From: JBBUAX01 sp964409535
GTDB taxonomy: Bacteria; Patescibacteriota; Minisyncoccia; UBA6257; 2-01-FULL-56-20
DNA: 35,893 nucleotides
Direction of reading: 5' to 3'
NCBI GenBank assembly: GCA_964409535.1
Contig: CAYPDQ010000008.1
Location: forward strand, 1 to 35,893
Shown piece after piece: positions 1 to 7,656 of this stretch. Position 1 is the stretch's first letter, and every line of letters starts with the position of its first letter. Below the pieces are notes generated by a model. That model ran no database searches and was not told where the DNA came from. It was given only the letters and a program-made list of their open reading frames with translations. Position numbers and translations under genes: made by a program.

Positions 1-71
1 ACGCTGCCGGAGAGCTATCGGAAAAGTGTCTTAAGAATGGGGGTCTTGACATTCATGTTAAAATTATACCA

Positions 72-1649
72 ATGCAAAATCGCGTTCTTTGGGGACTGCT
101 TTTGGTTCTAATTATAGCGACCTTCTTTCGTATCTACCAATTGACAGAAACCCCACCCGGCCTATATCCCGACGAGGCGATGAACGGCAATAACGCCTTG
201 GAGGCGCTCCGCGCCGGGGACTATAAAGTTTACTACCCGGAGAACAACGGCCGAGAGGGACTACTCATAAACATTCAGGCACAATTTCTGCGTTCCCTTC
301 TGCCCTTAAATGATAACCAGCCGGAGCCGTGGATGTTGCGTCTGCCGAGCGCGATATTCGGAATACTCACAGTGCTTGGTCTGTTCTTCCTGGGTAGAGA
401 GTTATTCGGCTACGAAATACGAAATGGATACGAATATACAAAACCGGGTCTTCGGGTTGGGCTTTTCGCGTCGTTTCTTCTCGCCACGAGCTTCTGGCAT
501 ATCAACTTCTCCCGAATTGGCTTTCGCGCAATACTTGCGCCGATGTTTTTGGTTTGGGCAATGTTCCTCCTGCTAAAAGCACTAAACCGTCATTGCGAGG
601 GAGCAAAGCGACCGAAGCAATCTCAAGAGATTGCCGCGGCGCCTACGGCGCCTCGCAATGACAGTCCTGCATTCGCGTCTTGGATTTTACCGCTCGTCGG
701 CGGCGTTCTTTTCGGCCTCGGCTTTCACACCTACATCGCCTACCGCGTTATGGCCCTTCTACCCATCGTCATCTGGTACTTCTTCCGGAAAGAGCCCGGG
801 TTCTGGCGGGTAATGCTCGTTTTTCTTGCTGGCGCATTCATTGCCGGCTTACCTATCGGCCTCTACTACCTCCAAAATCCCGCGGATTTCTTCGGCCGCA
901 CGGCGCAAATTTCCATCTTCAGCGAAGAGAATCCGGTACTGCAACTCGGAATAAACATCGTGAAAACCATTGGTATGTTCTTCTGGACCGGGGACTACAA
1001 CTGGCGGCACAACATTTCTGGCCAGCCGGAACTTTTCTTCCCGGTTGCAATCCTATTCCTAATCGGGATTATCATTCAATTTAAGGTCATCGCAAGACCT
1101 TATTTTGGTCTTGCGATGACCGAAAAATTTGCGCCTTGGCTCATCTTCGCCTGGCTCGGTCTCGCATTTCTTCCAGTAGTTATATCTTCGGAGGGCCTCC
1201 CCCACGCCCTGCGTTCCATACTCATGCTCCCGCCAGTGATGCTCCTCGCCGCCGCGGGCGGAGTTTACATTTATGAGAAACTTGCCGTCGCGGGGAAAAT
1301 TCGCTTTGCCGTTTGGAGTACGGGGATTCTTGCGGTCATCCTGGTCGCCCAGGCGTACGTTTCTTACTTTATCGTCTGGGCGAATAACCCGAATACCGCT
1401 GGCGCTTTCAGCGCGGACTACGTCGCCATCGGCCGGGAGTTGAACGCCCTGCCGCTGGAGATTCCCAAGTATGTAGTGGTGCAGGGGAGCGGCGTGGATG
1501 TCCGCGGTATTCCCATGCCCACACAAACCACGATGTTCATAACCGACACCTTTTCGCCGGAAAACCAGTGGGCCAAAAACATCCGCTATGTCTTGCCGGA
1601 AGAGGAAAAGAATATCCCGGCCGGAGCAGTAGTAAAATACATAAAGTAA
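72..1649 (+). CDS. GT39/ArnT-like membrane glycosyltransferase with repeat insertions
   Basis: A 525-residue polytopic membrane protein. The first membrane segment (about residues 5-22) is followed by PPGLYPDEA (28-36); the Asp34-Glu35 pair in the first external loop is the pattern of GT-C enzymes of the dolichyl-phosphate-mannose mannosyltransferase/ArnT type, which move sugars from polyprenyl-phosphate donors outside the membrane. About ten further hydrophobic segments follow and a soluble tail of roughly 100 residues. Three stretches are encoded by repeats: about residues 114-123, 173-197 and 338-350, all in loops between membrane segments. The frame is open to the left edge, so the start is not certain, but ATG 72 places the first helix correctly for the family. 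ddl begins four bases after its stop. The family is clear; donor and acceptor are unknown. Confidence 0.8.
   Translation: MQNRVLWGLLLVLIIATFFRIYQLTETPPGLYPDEAMNGNNALEALRAGDYKVYYPENNGREGLLINIQAQFLRSLLPLNDNQPEPWMLRLPSAIFGILTVLGLFFLGRELFGYEIRNGYEYTKPGLRVGLFASFLLATSFWHINFSRIGFRAILAPMFLVWAMFLLLKALNRHCEGAKRPKQSQEIAAAPTAPRNDSPAFASWILPLVGGVLFGLGFHTYIAYRVMALLPIVIWYFFRKEPGFWRVMLVFLAGAFIAGLPIGLYYLQNPADFFGRTAQISIFSEENPVLQLGINIVKTIGMFFWTGDYNWRHNISGQPELFFPVAILFLIGIIIQFKVIARPYFGLAMTEKFAPWLIFAWLGLAFLPVVISSEGLPHALRSILMLPPVMLLAAAGGVYIYEKLAVAGKIRFAVWSTGILAVILVAQAYVSYFIVWANNPNTAGAFSADYVAIGRELNALPLEIPKYVVVQGSGVDVRGIPMPTQTTMFITDTFSPENQWAKNIRYVLPEEEKNIPAGAVVKYIK
411..440 (+). repeat. Partial copy of the TACGAA repeat inside the glycosyltransferase
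   Basis: The stretch contains TACGAAATACGAAA and ACGAATATAC. GGCTACGAAATACGAAA, 17 bases beginning at 409, also occurs exactly on the minus strand of the rpsE-rplO gap (24346-24451). It is read in frame as a tyrosine- and arginine-rich loop (YEIRNGYEYT). Confidence 0.6.
589..662. repeat. Palindromic repeat inserted in frame in the glycosyltransferase
   Basis: The ends are perfect 12-bp inverted repeats, GTCATTGCGAGG (589-600) and CCTCGCAATGAC (651-662), enclosing GCAAAGCGACCGAAGCAATC-type sequence. This form is a widespread bacterial palindromic element normally found between genes. Here it is translated as a charged loop (CEGAKRPKQSQEI, then PRNDS) without breaking the frame. Confidence 0.85.
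1085..1121. repeat. 15-bp perfect inverted repeat inside the glycosyltransferase
   Basis: GGTCATCGCAAGACC (1085-1099) and GGTCTTGCGATGACC (1107-1121) form a perfect hairpin with a 7-base loop. It is translated as VIARPYFGLAM between two membrane segments. No U tract follows, so it does not look like a terminator. Most likely a second palindromic insertion in this gene. Confidence 0.75.
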
Positions 1650-1653
1650 AACC

Positions 1654-2781
1654 ATGAAAGACATTCTAATTATGTTCGGCGGGATGTCCGCGGAGCACGA
1701 GGTTTCAGTAATAACCGGTCTTCAGGTTCTGGAAAACATAGACCGCAAAGAATACCGGCCGCGCGCGGTCTACCAGACCCAAGTCGGCGAGTTCCTGCTT
1801 CTACCGGAAATAAAAACCCGGAAGGATTTCAAGCCGGAAAAAAGCGCTGTCGTCTCTTTCGGAAAGGACGCCAAAGGGCCATTCATCCAACAAAGCGGCC
1901 TGCTTGGAGGCCGGATTTATCCTTACGCGGCTTTTCTCGCGTTCCACGGCGGGTCGGGAGAAGACGGCCGCGTTCAGGGCCTTTTGGAATCAATAACCCT
2001 TCCCCACACTTCCCCTTCGGTTGAGGCGTCGGCGACAACTATGAACAAGTCGCTGACCAAAGAGGTTATCCGCCAAAACGGTATTCCCGTATTGGAATGG
2101 GTAAGCTTAAAAAGCTGTGAAATCAAAGAGGGCCCGGAAAAATCGGCTGAACTTGTCCTTAAGAAATTTAGCCTGCCGTTGATAATAAAACCGGCTCATC
2201 TGGGTTCAAGCATAGGGGTAAACGTAGCCAGGGACAAAGTGGAGCTGCAAAAGTTCCTGCTCGCGGCCTCCATGATGGACAAAGAGATAGTGGTGGAAAA
2301 GTACCTTGGCAGCTTCAAGGAATATAACTGCGCGGTGAGAAAGATAAACGGTGCGGTGGAAACAAGCGAAATAGAAAAACCGCTAAGCAAGGATGAGATT
2401 TTGAGTTTCGCAGACAAGTATCAGCGCGGCGGCAAAAAAACCGGCGGCATGGCCTCCCTCGCTCGGGAAATACCTGCCAGGATTCCCGAAGGGTTGAGGA
2501 AACGCCTTATGAAAACGGCCAAGAAAGCTTTTCTCGCCACGCGGTGCGAAAGCATGGTCCGGATTGATTTCATGGTGGCGGGTAAAGACGAAATCTACGT
2601 CACCGAAATCAACCCCATCCCCGGTTCTCTCGCGTTTTACCTCTGGGAAGCATCGGGCATATCCTTCAGAGAACAGATAACCCAACTCATAGAACAATCG
2701 GTGAAGGACATGCACGACGCTCTAAGTAAAAAGCTGGAGTATAAAACGGATATCGTTCAGAAGTTCGTATCCGGTCAGTAG
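1654..2781 (+). CDS. ddl: D-alanine--D-alanine ligase
   Basis: ATP-grasp enzyme of 375 residues that joins two D-alanines for the peptidoglycan stem peptide in the cytoplasm. Visible: the N-terminal FGGMSAEHEVS motif (8-18), GEDGRVQGLLE in the substrate region, the ATP-grasp segment KPAHLGSSIGV (about 179-189), RIDF near 300 and EINPIPG (about 319-325), which holds the metal-binding Glu and Asn. Length fits the family. The ATG follows the glycosyltransferase stop by four bases, so the two are probably one transcript, with no Shine-Dalgarno sequence. Its last seven bases overlap the end of the convergent MurF-like gene, which makes the D-Ala-D-Ala consumer the direct neighbour of its producer. 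Confidence 0.92.
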   Translation: MKDILIMFGGMSAEHEVSVITGLQVLENIDRKEYRPRAVYQTQVGEFLLLPEIKTRKDFKPEKSAVVSFGKDAKGPFIQQSGLLGGRIYPYAAFLAFHGGSGEDGRVQGLLESITLPHTSPSVEASATTMNKSLTKEVIRQNGIPVLEWVSLKSCEIKEGPEKSAELVLKKFSLPLIIKPAHLGSSIGVNVARDKVELQKFLLAASMMDKEIVVEKYLGSFKEYNCAVRKINGAVETSEIEKPLSKDEILSFADKYQRGGKKTGGMASLAREIPARIPEGLRKRLMKTAKKAFLATRCESMVRIDFMVAGKDEIYVTEINPIPGSLAFYLWEASGISFREQITQLIEQSVKDMHDALSKKLEYKTDIVQKFVSGQ

Positions 2782-4109
2782 TACAGATCCGTCAGCTCCG
2801 GTTGAATCAAGACCAAAACTTCCTCCGGCCGGAATCGCTTCTTCAACAAATTCCAGGCCTGCTCCATATCTTCCACCATCAAAACCTCTCCTCCGCTAAA
2901 ATTACCAACCAACTCTTTTCTGAAGCAGGAATTCAGAACTACCAACCTCCCGACTTTACCGCTTAAAAATTTGGCGTACTCGGCGTTCGCCGACATTCCA
3001 GACTCCGGAATGCCGGCTGTGATCACCGTGAGTTCAAGGCCCGCTTTTGAAGCCAGGTTCTTTGCGGATTCCACCCCGTATTTGGCGGTCTCCAAACTGA
3101 TATTGTAAGAATCGTCAATAACTTTATAGCCCTCCCTTTCGGCAAGCGCGTGCCGGCGCGGAGGAGGAATCAATTCCTTGACATTGCTCAAAATAAAGCC
3201 CTTCGGGATTCCCAATATCTCCGCAACTTTTACGGCCAACGCCAAGGCACGCTCATTCAATCCCTCGCGCCGTAATGCTTTTTCCGGAGCATCTGGAACG
3301 ACCTCCACCCTCCTTCTCTGGAGAAGATCTTTCACGCCGAGAGAGCGAACGACATCCATCGTTGACTGATTCACTATGCACAGCGCTCCCTTCTTTGAGA
3401 ATCGCGCAATCTCCAAAAGAGCGGCGGCAGTATTTTTAATATCCCCGAACCTGGAGATGTGCTGGTCGCTGATGCTTGTCACGACAAAAACGTCCGCCGG
3501 AAGAATCTTGGACGACTGCGCTATCTCCCCCGCCCCATAGGCGTCCATCTCCACCAGGACGACTTGAGCGGTTTTATCAAGATTTTTAAGCAGCCACTGG
3601 GCAATGCCGACGGGTGTATTTATGTTCCTCTCCACCATCTGCGCCTTATAGTTGTAGTGGATAAGTTGGTAAATAAAGTTCTTGGTGGTCGTTTTACCGA
3701 AACTGCCGACGACGGCCACCACTTTCACATTTGGATTCACCCGCTTCACAAACTCCCCGGCTTTACGCCGAACGCCAAGTTTCGCAACCGCCGCCGGAAC
3801 CGCAACGATCAAGTTGGCCAGACCAACCCAAAGAGGCACAAGGATACAAGCCAGAGGGATCAAGATTATACGGGACAAGGGCAGGGCAAGTGCCGCCGCA
3901 AAAAGGAGGACCGAAACCGCGAACGTCGCTTTTATCCGCAGCGTCCAGTCCAACTTGCCGCGCTTCTGGAAATTTCTCCGGAAGAAAAACCGCGGAGTGC
4001 GCTTGAAGTAGTTCCCCGGATAATACTCCTCCAGCTGAAGAAGATAGAGGAAATCAGCAAAAGGCAGGATGCTATTTAATACTCTCAACAAACTTTTTGA
4101 CTTTGCCAT
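2775..4109 (-). CDS. MurF-like Mur ligase with N-terminal membrane anchor
   Basis: About 444 residues from ATG 4109. Residues 61-108 contain two or three hydrophobic segments that would hold it at the membrane. The Mur ligase core follows: P-loop GSFGKTTTK (about 135-143), ERNINTPVG, an EMDAYGAGEI segment, and DDSYN near the linker to the C-terminal domain. MurF adds D-Ala-D-Ala to the UDP-MurNAc tripeptide; an anchored variant is common in Patescibacteria, where the exact substrate is less certain. A longer reading frame to 4235 would overlap the hydrolase by 164 bases; ATG 4109 leaves 38 bases of overlap and starts with a plausible cytoplasmic leader (MAKSKSLLRVL). No terminator is seen at the convergent junction with ddl. 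Confidence 0.82.
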   Translation of the reverse strand: MAKSKSLLRVLNSILPFADFLYLLQLEEYYPGNYFKRTPRFFFRRNFQKRGKLDWTLRIKATFAVSVLLFAAALALPLSRIILIPLACILVPLWVGLANLIVAVPAAVAKLGVRRKAGEFVKRVNPNVKVVAVVGSFGKTTTKNFIYQLIHYNYKAQMVERNINTPVGIAQWLLKNLDKTAQVVLVEMDAYGAGEIAQSSKILPADVFVVTSISDQHISRFGDIKNTAAALLEIARFSKKGALCIVNQSTMDVVRSLGVKDLLQRRRVEVVPDAPEKALRREGLNERALALAVKVAEILGIPKGFILSNVKELIPPPRRHALAEREGYKVIDDSYNISLETAKYGVESAKNLASKAGLELTVITAGIPESGMSANAEYAKFLSGKVGRLVVLNSCFRKELVGNFSGGEVLMVEDMEQAWNLLKKRFRPEEVLVLIQPELTDLYY

Positions 4110-4740
4110 AGAACAGATTGGGATTTTCCAAGTGTGCATTGTGTCCCAGACCGGGCAACACTTCCAGAGAGGAGGAACCGATGCCTTTATGGATCTCTCG
4201 CGCGACAAAAAGGGGCACTTCCGCATCAAGCTCACCCCAGACGATAAGAGTGGGCACTTTTATGTTTTCCAAGGAATCCGTTTGGTCAAAACGCACTGCT
4301 TTAATGAAAATTTCCTCGTAGCCGGATTTCTTGGCTTTCTCCCACTCCGGGTTTCTGCTGAAGGCGCGTTTCGCGGCCCCCGGCAAAAACCGGAGCGCCT
4401 TGGCCAATAAATTCCTGAACCTCACGCCCGCGCTCGACCGATACAAACACGGCGCAGCATAAAGGATAAGGCCTTTTAGCCCAGCCGTCCCGCGAGAAGC
4501 AAGATGGCAGGCAATTCTGCCACCGAACGAGTGCCCCAAAAGGATAACGTCCCTCGATCCCAGGTTCTGGAGTTTTTTCTCCACCCACTCCGCGTACTCC
4601 GGAACTCCCCAACTGCGGCTCACGAGCGGCTCGCTCCCAAAACCGGGCAAATCCAGCACGAGGAAACCGGTTCCGAAGCGGGATTGGATTTCGCGCCACT
4701 CCTCCGAAGATTGGTTCCACCCCGGCAGGACCACTATCAT
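4072..4740 (-). CDS. Alpha/beta-fold hydrolase
   Basis: A 222-residue cytoplasmic protein with a complete alpha/beta hydrolase triad: oxyanion-hole loop LPGW (5-8), nucleophile elbow GHSFGG with Ser71, acid in WGELDAEVP (Asp172), and His200 in GLGHNAHLENP. The substrate cannot be told; the fold covers esterases, lipases and C-C hydrolases. Its 3' end overlaps the start of the MurF-like gene by 38 bases, so the two are likely translated from one mRNA. A terminator of the upstream bL21 gene lies 50-90 bases before its start, so it needs its own promoter, which I could not identify. Confidence 0.85.
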   Translation of the reverse strand: MIVVLPGWNQSSEEWREIQSRFGTGFLVLDLPGFGSEPLVSRSWGVPEYAEWVEKKLQNLGSRDVILLGHSFGGRIACHLASRGTAGLKGLILYAAPCLYRSSAGVRFRNLLAKALRFLPGAAKRAFSRNPEWEKAKKSGYEEIFIKAVRFDQTDSLENIKVPTLIVWGELDAEVPLFVAREIHKGIGSSSLEVLPGLGHNAHLENPNLFYGKVKKFVESIK

Positions 4741-4789
4741 TCTCCGTATTTAACCAAAACGCCGCCCGCAAAGCCAGTAGCGCCAGAGA

Positions 4790-4829
4790 CAACAAAAAAC
4801 ATTCTAACATTCTGCAGAATGTTAGAATG
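4790..4829 (-). terminator. Rho-independent terminator after rplU
   Basis: A perfect 30-base palindrome (4800-4829; halves CATTCTAACATTCTG and CAGAATGTTAGAATG) sits 12 bases after the rplU stop. On the minus strand it is followed by TTTTTTGTTGT. The stem is AT-rich but long, and the U tract is good. Confidence 0.8.
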
Positions 4830-4841
4830 TCGTCGGAACGA

Positions 4842-5153
4842 TTATATTTTAGTGATCTCCACTTCTGTGAACGGCTGGCGGTGGCCCTTCTTTTTGCGGA
4901 AACGGGTCTTGGAGTGGTATTTGAAAATTATCTTCTTTTTGTCCCGGGCCTGGCGCAAAATCCTGGCTTCCACTTTGGCGCCTTGGACGAACGGAGTCCC
5001 GATCTCAACACTCTCCCCGTCCGCGGAAAGCAGGACTTTGTCGAAAGAAAAGCTCTCGCCGTCCTTGGCGCTCAACTTTTCAACTTTTAACTTGTCTCCG
5101 GCGGCAACCCTGTACTGCTTCCCGCCGGTCTCGATTACTGCAAATTTAGCCAT
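4842..5153 (-). CDS. rplU: 50S ribosomal protein bL21
   Basis: 103 residues, the usual length, with the family N-terminus MAKFAVIETGGKQYRV and the basic RNA-binding C-terminal half (KYHSKTRFRKKKGHRQ). It binds 23S rRNA in the large subunit. In most bacteria rpmA (bL27) follows; here a strong terminator comes directly after the stop, so bL27 must be elsewhere. The start lies three bases after the stop of the small membrane protein gene, and there is no Shine-Dalgarno sequence, so translation is probably coupled. Confidence 0.96.
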   Translation of the reverse strand: MAKFAVIETGGKQYRVAAGDKLKVEKLSAKDGESFSFDKVLLSADGESVEIGTPFVQGAKVEARILRQARDKKKIIFKYHSKTRFRKKKGHRQPFTEVEITKI

Positions 5154-5156
5154 ATA

Positions 5157-5507
5157 TCAATTGACGCTTATGATAGCCGTAAAGCCGATGAAAATCAAGA
5201 CGGCAAAAGCTAAGGTCGCGGCGGCGAGGAGCTTACCCAAAAACCAACCCCGGTCTTCCAGGGCAAGGGCGAGGATGAAGTTCACCGCGACCACGACCAG
5301 AGCCAAAGTCCCGAAACCGGCCAGATCCCCGGCTCCACCGACCAGGTTTATCCCGGAACGATTATTAAAGTGAAGAATTAGCGTCTGCTCCGCGTTTCGG
5401 AGAGCAAGCCAAGCCCAAAGCCACCCCCCCGCGGCCAGGGCCAAGCTTATCCCAAAAGCGCCCGCGACCAGCCGGTGTCTTTTAATTATCTCTATCACGT
5501 TCCTCAT
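5157..5507 (-). CDS. Small three-helix membrane protein, unknown function
   Basis: 116 residues. Hydrophobic segments lie at about 14-36, 56-84 and 92-113, with a short polar stretch (LHFNNRSGINLVGG, about 45-58) after the first. Similar small proteins with a conserved LHxN...G(I/V)xL stretch occur in Patescibacteria; I know no function. The ATG overlaps the galT stop by 4 bases (ATGA) and bL21 follows, so it is part of a galT-orf-rplU operon. Confidence 0.75.
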   Translation of the reverse strand: MRNVIEIIKRHRLVAGAFGISLALAAGGWLWAWLALRNAEQTLILHFNNRSGINLVGGAGDLAGFGTLALVVVAVNFILALALEDRGWFLGKLLAAATLAFAVLIFIGFTAIISVN

Positions 5508-6505
5508 GTCTTCTTGCCATTCCGCAGCATATCCGCCGCCCTGTCCGGATCCACCACGTTGATCTCCACACCCGTCCCAAGCTCAAAACCGGCCTCCACG
5601 TCCATCTTGGGCAAAATTTCCATGTGCCAGTGATAGTGCCTGTAGTCCTTCTGGCGTTTGAGCGGCGCGGTGTGGACGAAAAAGTTAAGGTCCGGATCGT
5701 GGAGGCACTTCTCGATCTTCAAAAGAGTCTTCTGGAGCAGGGCCACTATTGCTTTGAGCTCCGCTCCAGGCATCTTCTCGAAGTACGGGCGGTGAAAACG
5801 CGGATATATGCGCACCTCGAACGGCTCCCGGGAAACAAAAGGCGCCACCGCGACCGCATACTTGTTCTTCATGATCACCCGCTTACCGGATCGAAGTTCG
5901 TATTTGATCATCTCGCAATGGACGCAACGGCGATTCTTCCGGAAATAATTATGGGAGCCGTCCAGAGAGTGCTTCACGTCCGGCGGTATGATCGGCAGGG
6001 AAAGCACCTGAAAGTGAGGATGATAAAGAGACGCCCCGGCGCTCTCGCCCCAGTTCATGAAAGTCAGAGCATAGACCAGGCACTTGTCCACGGCGAGCAT
6101 CCGATAGCGCTTTTGAAGCGCCTGGAATGCGATGAGCCCGTCTTCCAAATCGAGGTGCGCGATGTTTTTCTCGTGGCTCCGGGAAATGAGAACGTCGTGG
6201 TGGCCGATCCCTTCCGACAGCTCGTACGGACCGCGGCGGAGCAGCGTCGCGCACGTATGATTGTGGGTCAGGGCCGGATATTTGTTGGGGATTATCACCA
6301 CCCGCCAGTCCTTGCCACTCCTATCCAGTTGAACGACTATCGGCGGCCAGTTGCCGGACTTTTGCAGATCCTCAAAGGGACACTTGCTCTTGGGGGTGGG
6401 CACGCGCTTCTTGCGCTTAGGCAAAAAGTCGCGCGGCCGCTTGACCCGCTCCGGCGCAACGATTATCCAGTCCCCGGAAACCGGGTCTTCACGGAATTCG
6501 GACAT
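5504..6505 (-). CDS. galT: GalT-like UDP-hexose-1-phosphate uridylyltransferase
   Basis: 333 residues, HIT superfamily. The N-terminus REDPVSGDWIIVAPER is the GalT signature; ESAGASLYHPHFQ carries the active-site HPH (His162 to His164), with His164 the expected uridylylated nucleophile. A CVHC pair (about 194-197) fits the zinc site, and a second HIT half ends in YHWHMEILPK. The enzyme exchanges UMP between UDP-glucose and hexose-1-phosphate. No other Leloir gene is nearby, so a general sugar-1-phosphate role, for example in surface sugars, is possible. The frame begins one codon earlier with TTG; ATG 6505 is preferred because a -10 element ends seven bases before it. Confidence 0.85.
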   Translation of the reverse strand: MSEFREDPVSGDWIIVAPERVKRPRDFLPKRKKRVPTPKSKCPFEDLQKSGNWPPIVVQLDRSGKDWRVVIIPNKYPALTHNHTCATLLRRGPYELSEGIGHHDVLISRSHEKNIAHLDLEDGLIAFQALQKRYRMLAVDKCLVYALTFMNWGESAGASLYHPHFQVLSLPIIPPDVKHSLDGSHNYFRKNRRCVHCEMIKYELRSGKRVIMKNKYAVAVAPFVSREPFEVRIYPRFHRPYFEKMPGAELKAIVALLQKTLLKIEKCLHDPDLNFFVHTAPLKRQKDYRHYHWHMEILPKMDVEAGFELGTGVEINVVDPDRAADMLRNGKKT

Positions 6506-6512
6506 CAATACA

Positions 6513-6521
6513 ATTGTAGCA
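6513..6521 (-). promoter_or_regulatory. Extended -10 promoter of galT, leaderless
   Basis: On the minus strand TGCTACAAT (extended -10 TGn plus TACAAT) ends seven bases before the galT ATG, so transcription should begin at or within a base or two of the start codon. No good -35 is present, as expected for an extended -10. Confidence 0.5.
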
Positions 6522-6527
6522 TGCCCC

Positions 6528-7520
6528 CTATGCCCGGAGGAACTTTCGGAAAAACGCGCGGATCTTCTTGACGTCGTGTCGGAGCGGCGCGCGCAGCACG
6601 CTGTCGTTGGCCTGTTGCTTACGGACGGCCGGAGATACGAGATCGACCGTAAAGCGATTCACGCCCTGCCGCCCGAGATACTTCATGTCTTCGGACGAAA
6701 CTTTGAGAACGTCGAATCTGTCGGACACCGCCCGCAGGATTTTGGCCGGCACCCCTCCATTCAAAACCAAAACATGGAAGGGCTTTCTACCCAAGCGGCG
6801 CTCGAACCAAGCAAGATAGTCGCGCAAAGAGTAATAACTGTCCTGGCCTTTGTGCGCTAGGAGGTTCACGAACCATATTTTCCGGGCCCGACTCTTCTTC
6901 CATGCCTCCGGAAAGCCGTCTACGTAGAGGTGGGGCAATAAACTGGTGAAAAAATTGCCGGGGGCGAAAACGAGATGGTCCGCAGCCAGGATTGCTTTCC
7001 TGGCGTCGGGGTTCAACTTGGCGTTCCTGCTCAAAGCAAGTGCTCTTATCGGCGCACGCAGAAAGTTATAGTAATTGGCTATCTGGTCCTGGTCCTCCAG
7101 CCAGTTGCCGTTCGCAAGATGCGCCCGCAGCTTGGCGAAAGAATAAGACACGGGAATGATGCGGTTTTTCATATTCAAAATCTTGTGAAGTCGTATTACA
7201 TCCTGGCGTTGGGTCGGAAACTGGTTGAGGAACGACTTCAAAACGAGATTTCCGACGTTCAGGCCGTATAGATTGCCCCGGCCGAAACGGTAGTTCATGG
7301 CGCCGAGCAATTCGCCGTCGACTTCCGTGCTCGCCAGGAAACACTGCCGGATGTCGCCCAGGGCGATGCCGCCGTAGTCCCGGCGGACGGCGCCGGTGGA
7401 GCCGCCGTCGTCAAAGACGCTAACTATAGTGGAAAGTTCGACCGGTAATTCTTTGAGTGCCCTAGTAAAGGTGGAAGAACCCACTCCCCCGCCGATCAAG
7501 ACCACTTTTTTAAGAGACAT
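6528..7520 (-). CDS. YvcK/CofD-family protein
   Basis: 330 residues. The N-terminus VVLIGGGVGSSTFTRAL (6-22) is the nucleotide-binding loop of the YvcK/CofD family, followed by SVFDDGGSTGAVRRDYG and ALGDIRQC, the two other conserved blocks. YvcK proteins bind UDP-sugars and influence carbon flow into the cell wall; CofD is a phospholactate transferase. With no F420 genes here, a YvcK-like role is more likely. The ATG at 7520 uses the last A of the tRNA-Val CCA end, so the two genes overlap by one base. The frame stays open upstream through the tRNA, but that part is not coding. Confidence 0.82.
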   Translation of the reverse strand: MSLKKVVLIGGGVGSSTFTRALKELPVELSTIVSVFDDGGSTGAVRRDYGGIALGDIRQCFLASTEVDGELLGAMNYRFGRGNLYGLNVGNLVLKSFLNQFPTQRQDVIRLHKILNMKNRIIPVSYSFAKLRAHLANGNWLEDQDQIANYYNFLRAPIRALALSRNAKLNPDARKAILAADHLVFAPGNFFTSLLPHLYVDGFPEAWKKSRARKIWFVNLLAHKGQDSYYSLRDYLAWFERRLGRKPFHVLVLNGGVPAKILRAVSDRFDVLKVSSEDMKYLGRQGVNRFTVDLVSPAVRKQQANDSVLRAPLRHDVKKIRAFFRKFLRA

Positions 7521-7594
7521 GGTGCGCCCTGTAGGGATCGGACCTACGACCTTTCGGATGTGAACCGAACGCTCTGCCACTGAGCTAAGGGCGC
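7520..7594 (-). tRNA. tRNA-Val (anticodon CAC)
   Basis: Cloverleaf read on the minus strand: acceptor GCGCCCT/AGGGCGC, D arm GCTC/GAGC, anticodon stem TTCGG/CCGAA with loop TTCACAT (anticodon CAC), T arm GTAGG/CCTAC, discriminator A and an encoded CCA. The last A of CCA is the first base of the yvcK start codon. Confidence 0.95.
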
Positions 7595-7602
7595 GCACAG
7601 TC

Positions 7603-7631
7603 AATATAAAAGAAAAAAGCCCGTTTTTCAA
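7603..7631 (-). promoter_or_regulatory. Promoter of tRNA-Val and yvcK, inside the rplL terminator
   Basis: -35 TTGAAA (7631-7626) and -10 TATATT (7608-7603) with a 17-base spacer on the minus strand; the tRNA begins eight bases after the -10. The -35 lies in the loop and 3' arm of the rplL terminator and the spacer covers its U tract. Confidence 0.65.
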
Positions 7632-7636
7632 CGGGC
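7608..7636 (-). terminator. Rho-independent terminator after rplL
   Basis: On the minus strand GCCCGTT-GAAA-AACGGGC (7636-7619) is followed by TTTTTTCTTTT. Compact stem with a GAAA loop and a good U tract, about 20 bases after the rplL stop. Confidence 0.88.
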
Positions 7637-7656
7637 CTCTTTCTTTCATCGCAACT

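Noticed and set aside
1..71. Upstream coding sequence or promoter before the first gene
   Set aside because: The frame of the first gene is open to the edge and another frame stops at 32-34, so a preceding gene end cannot be decided. TTGACA at 46-51 has no -10 at a proper distance.
1059..1664. Long antisense open frame under the glycosyltransferase
   Set aside because: No recognisable protein features; it mirrors the codon pattern of the real gene.
4504..5373. Long + strand open frame across the hydrolase, bL21 and the membrane protein gene
   Set aside because: It lies antisense to three well-supported genes and its translation is low-complexity Arg/Pro/Ser sequence.
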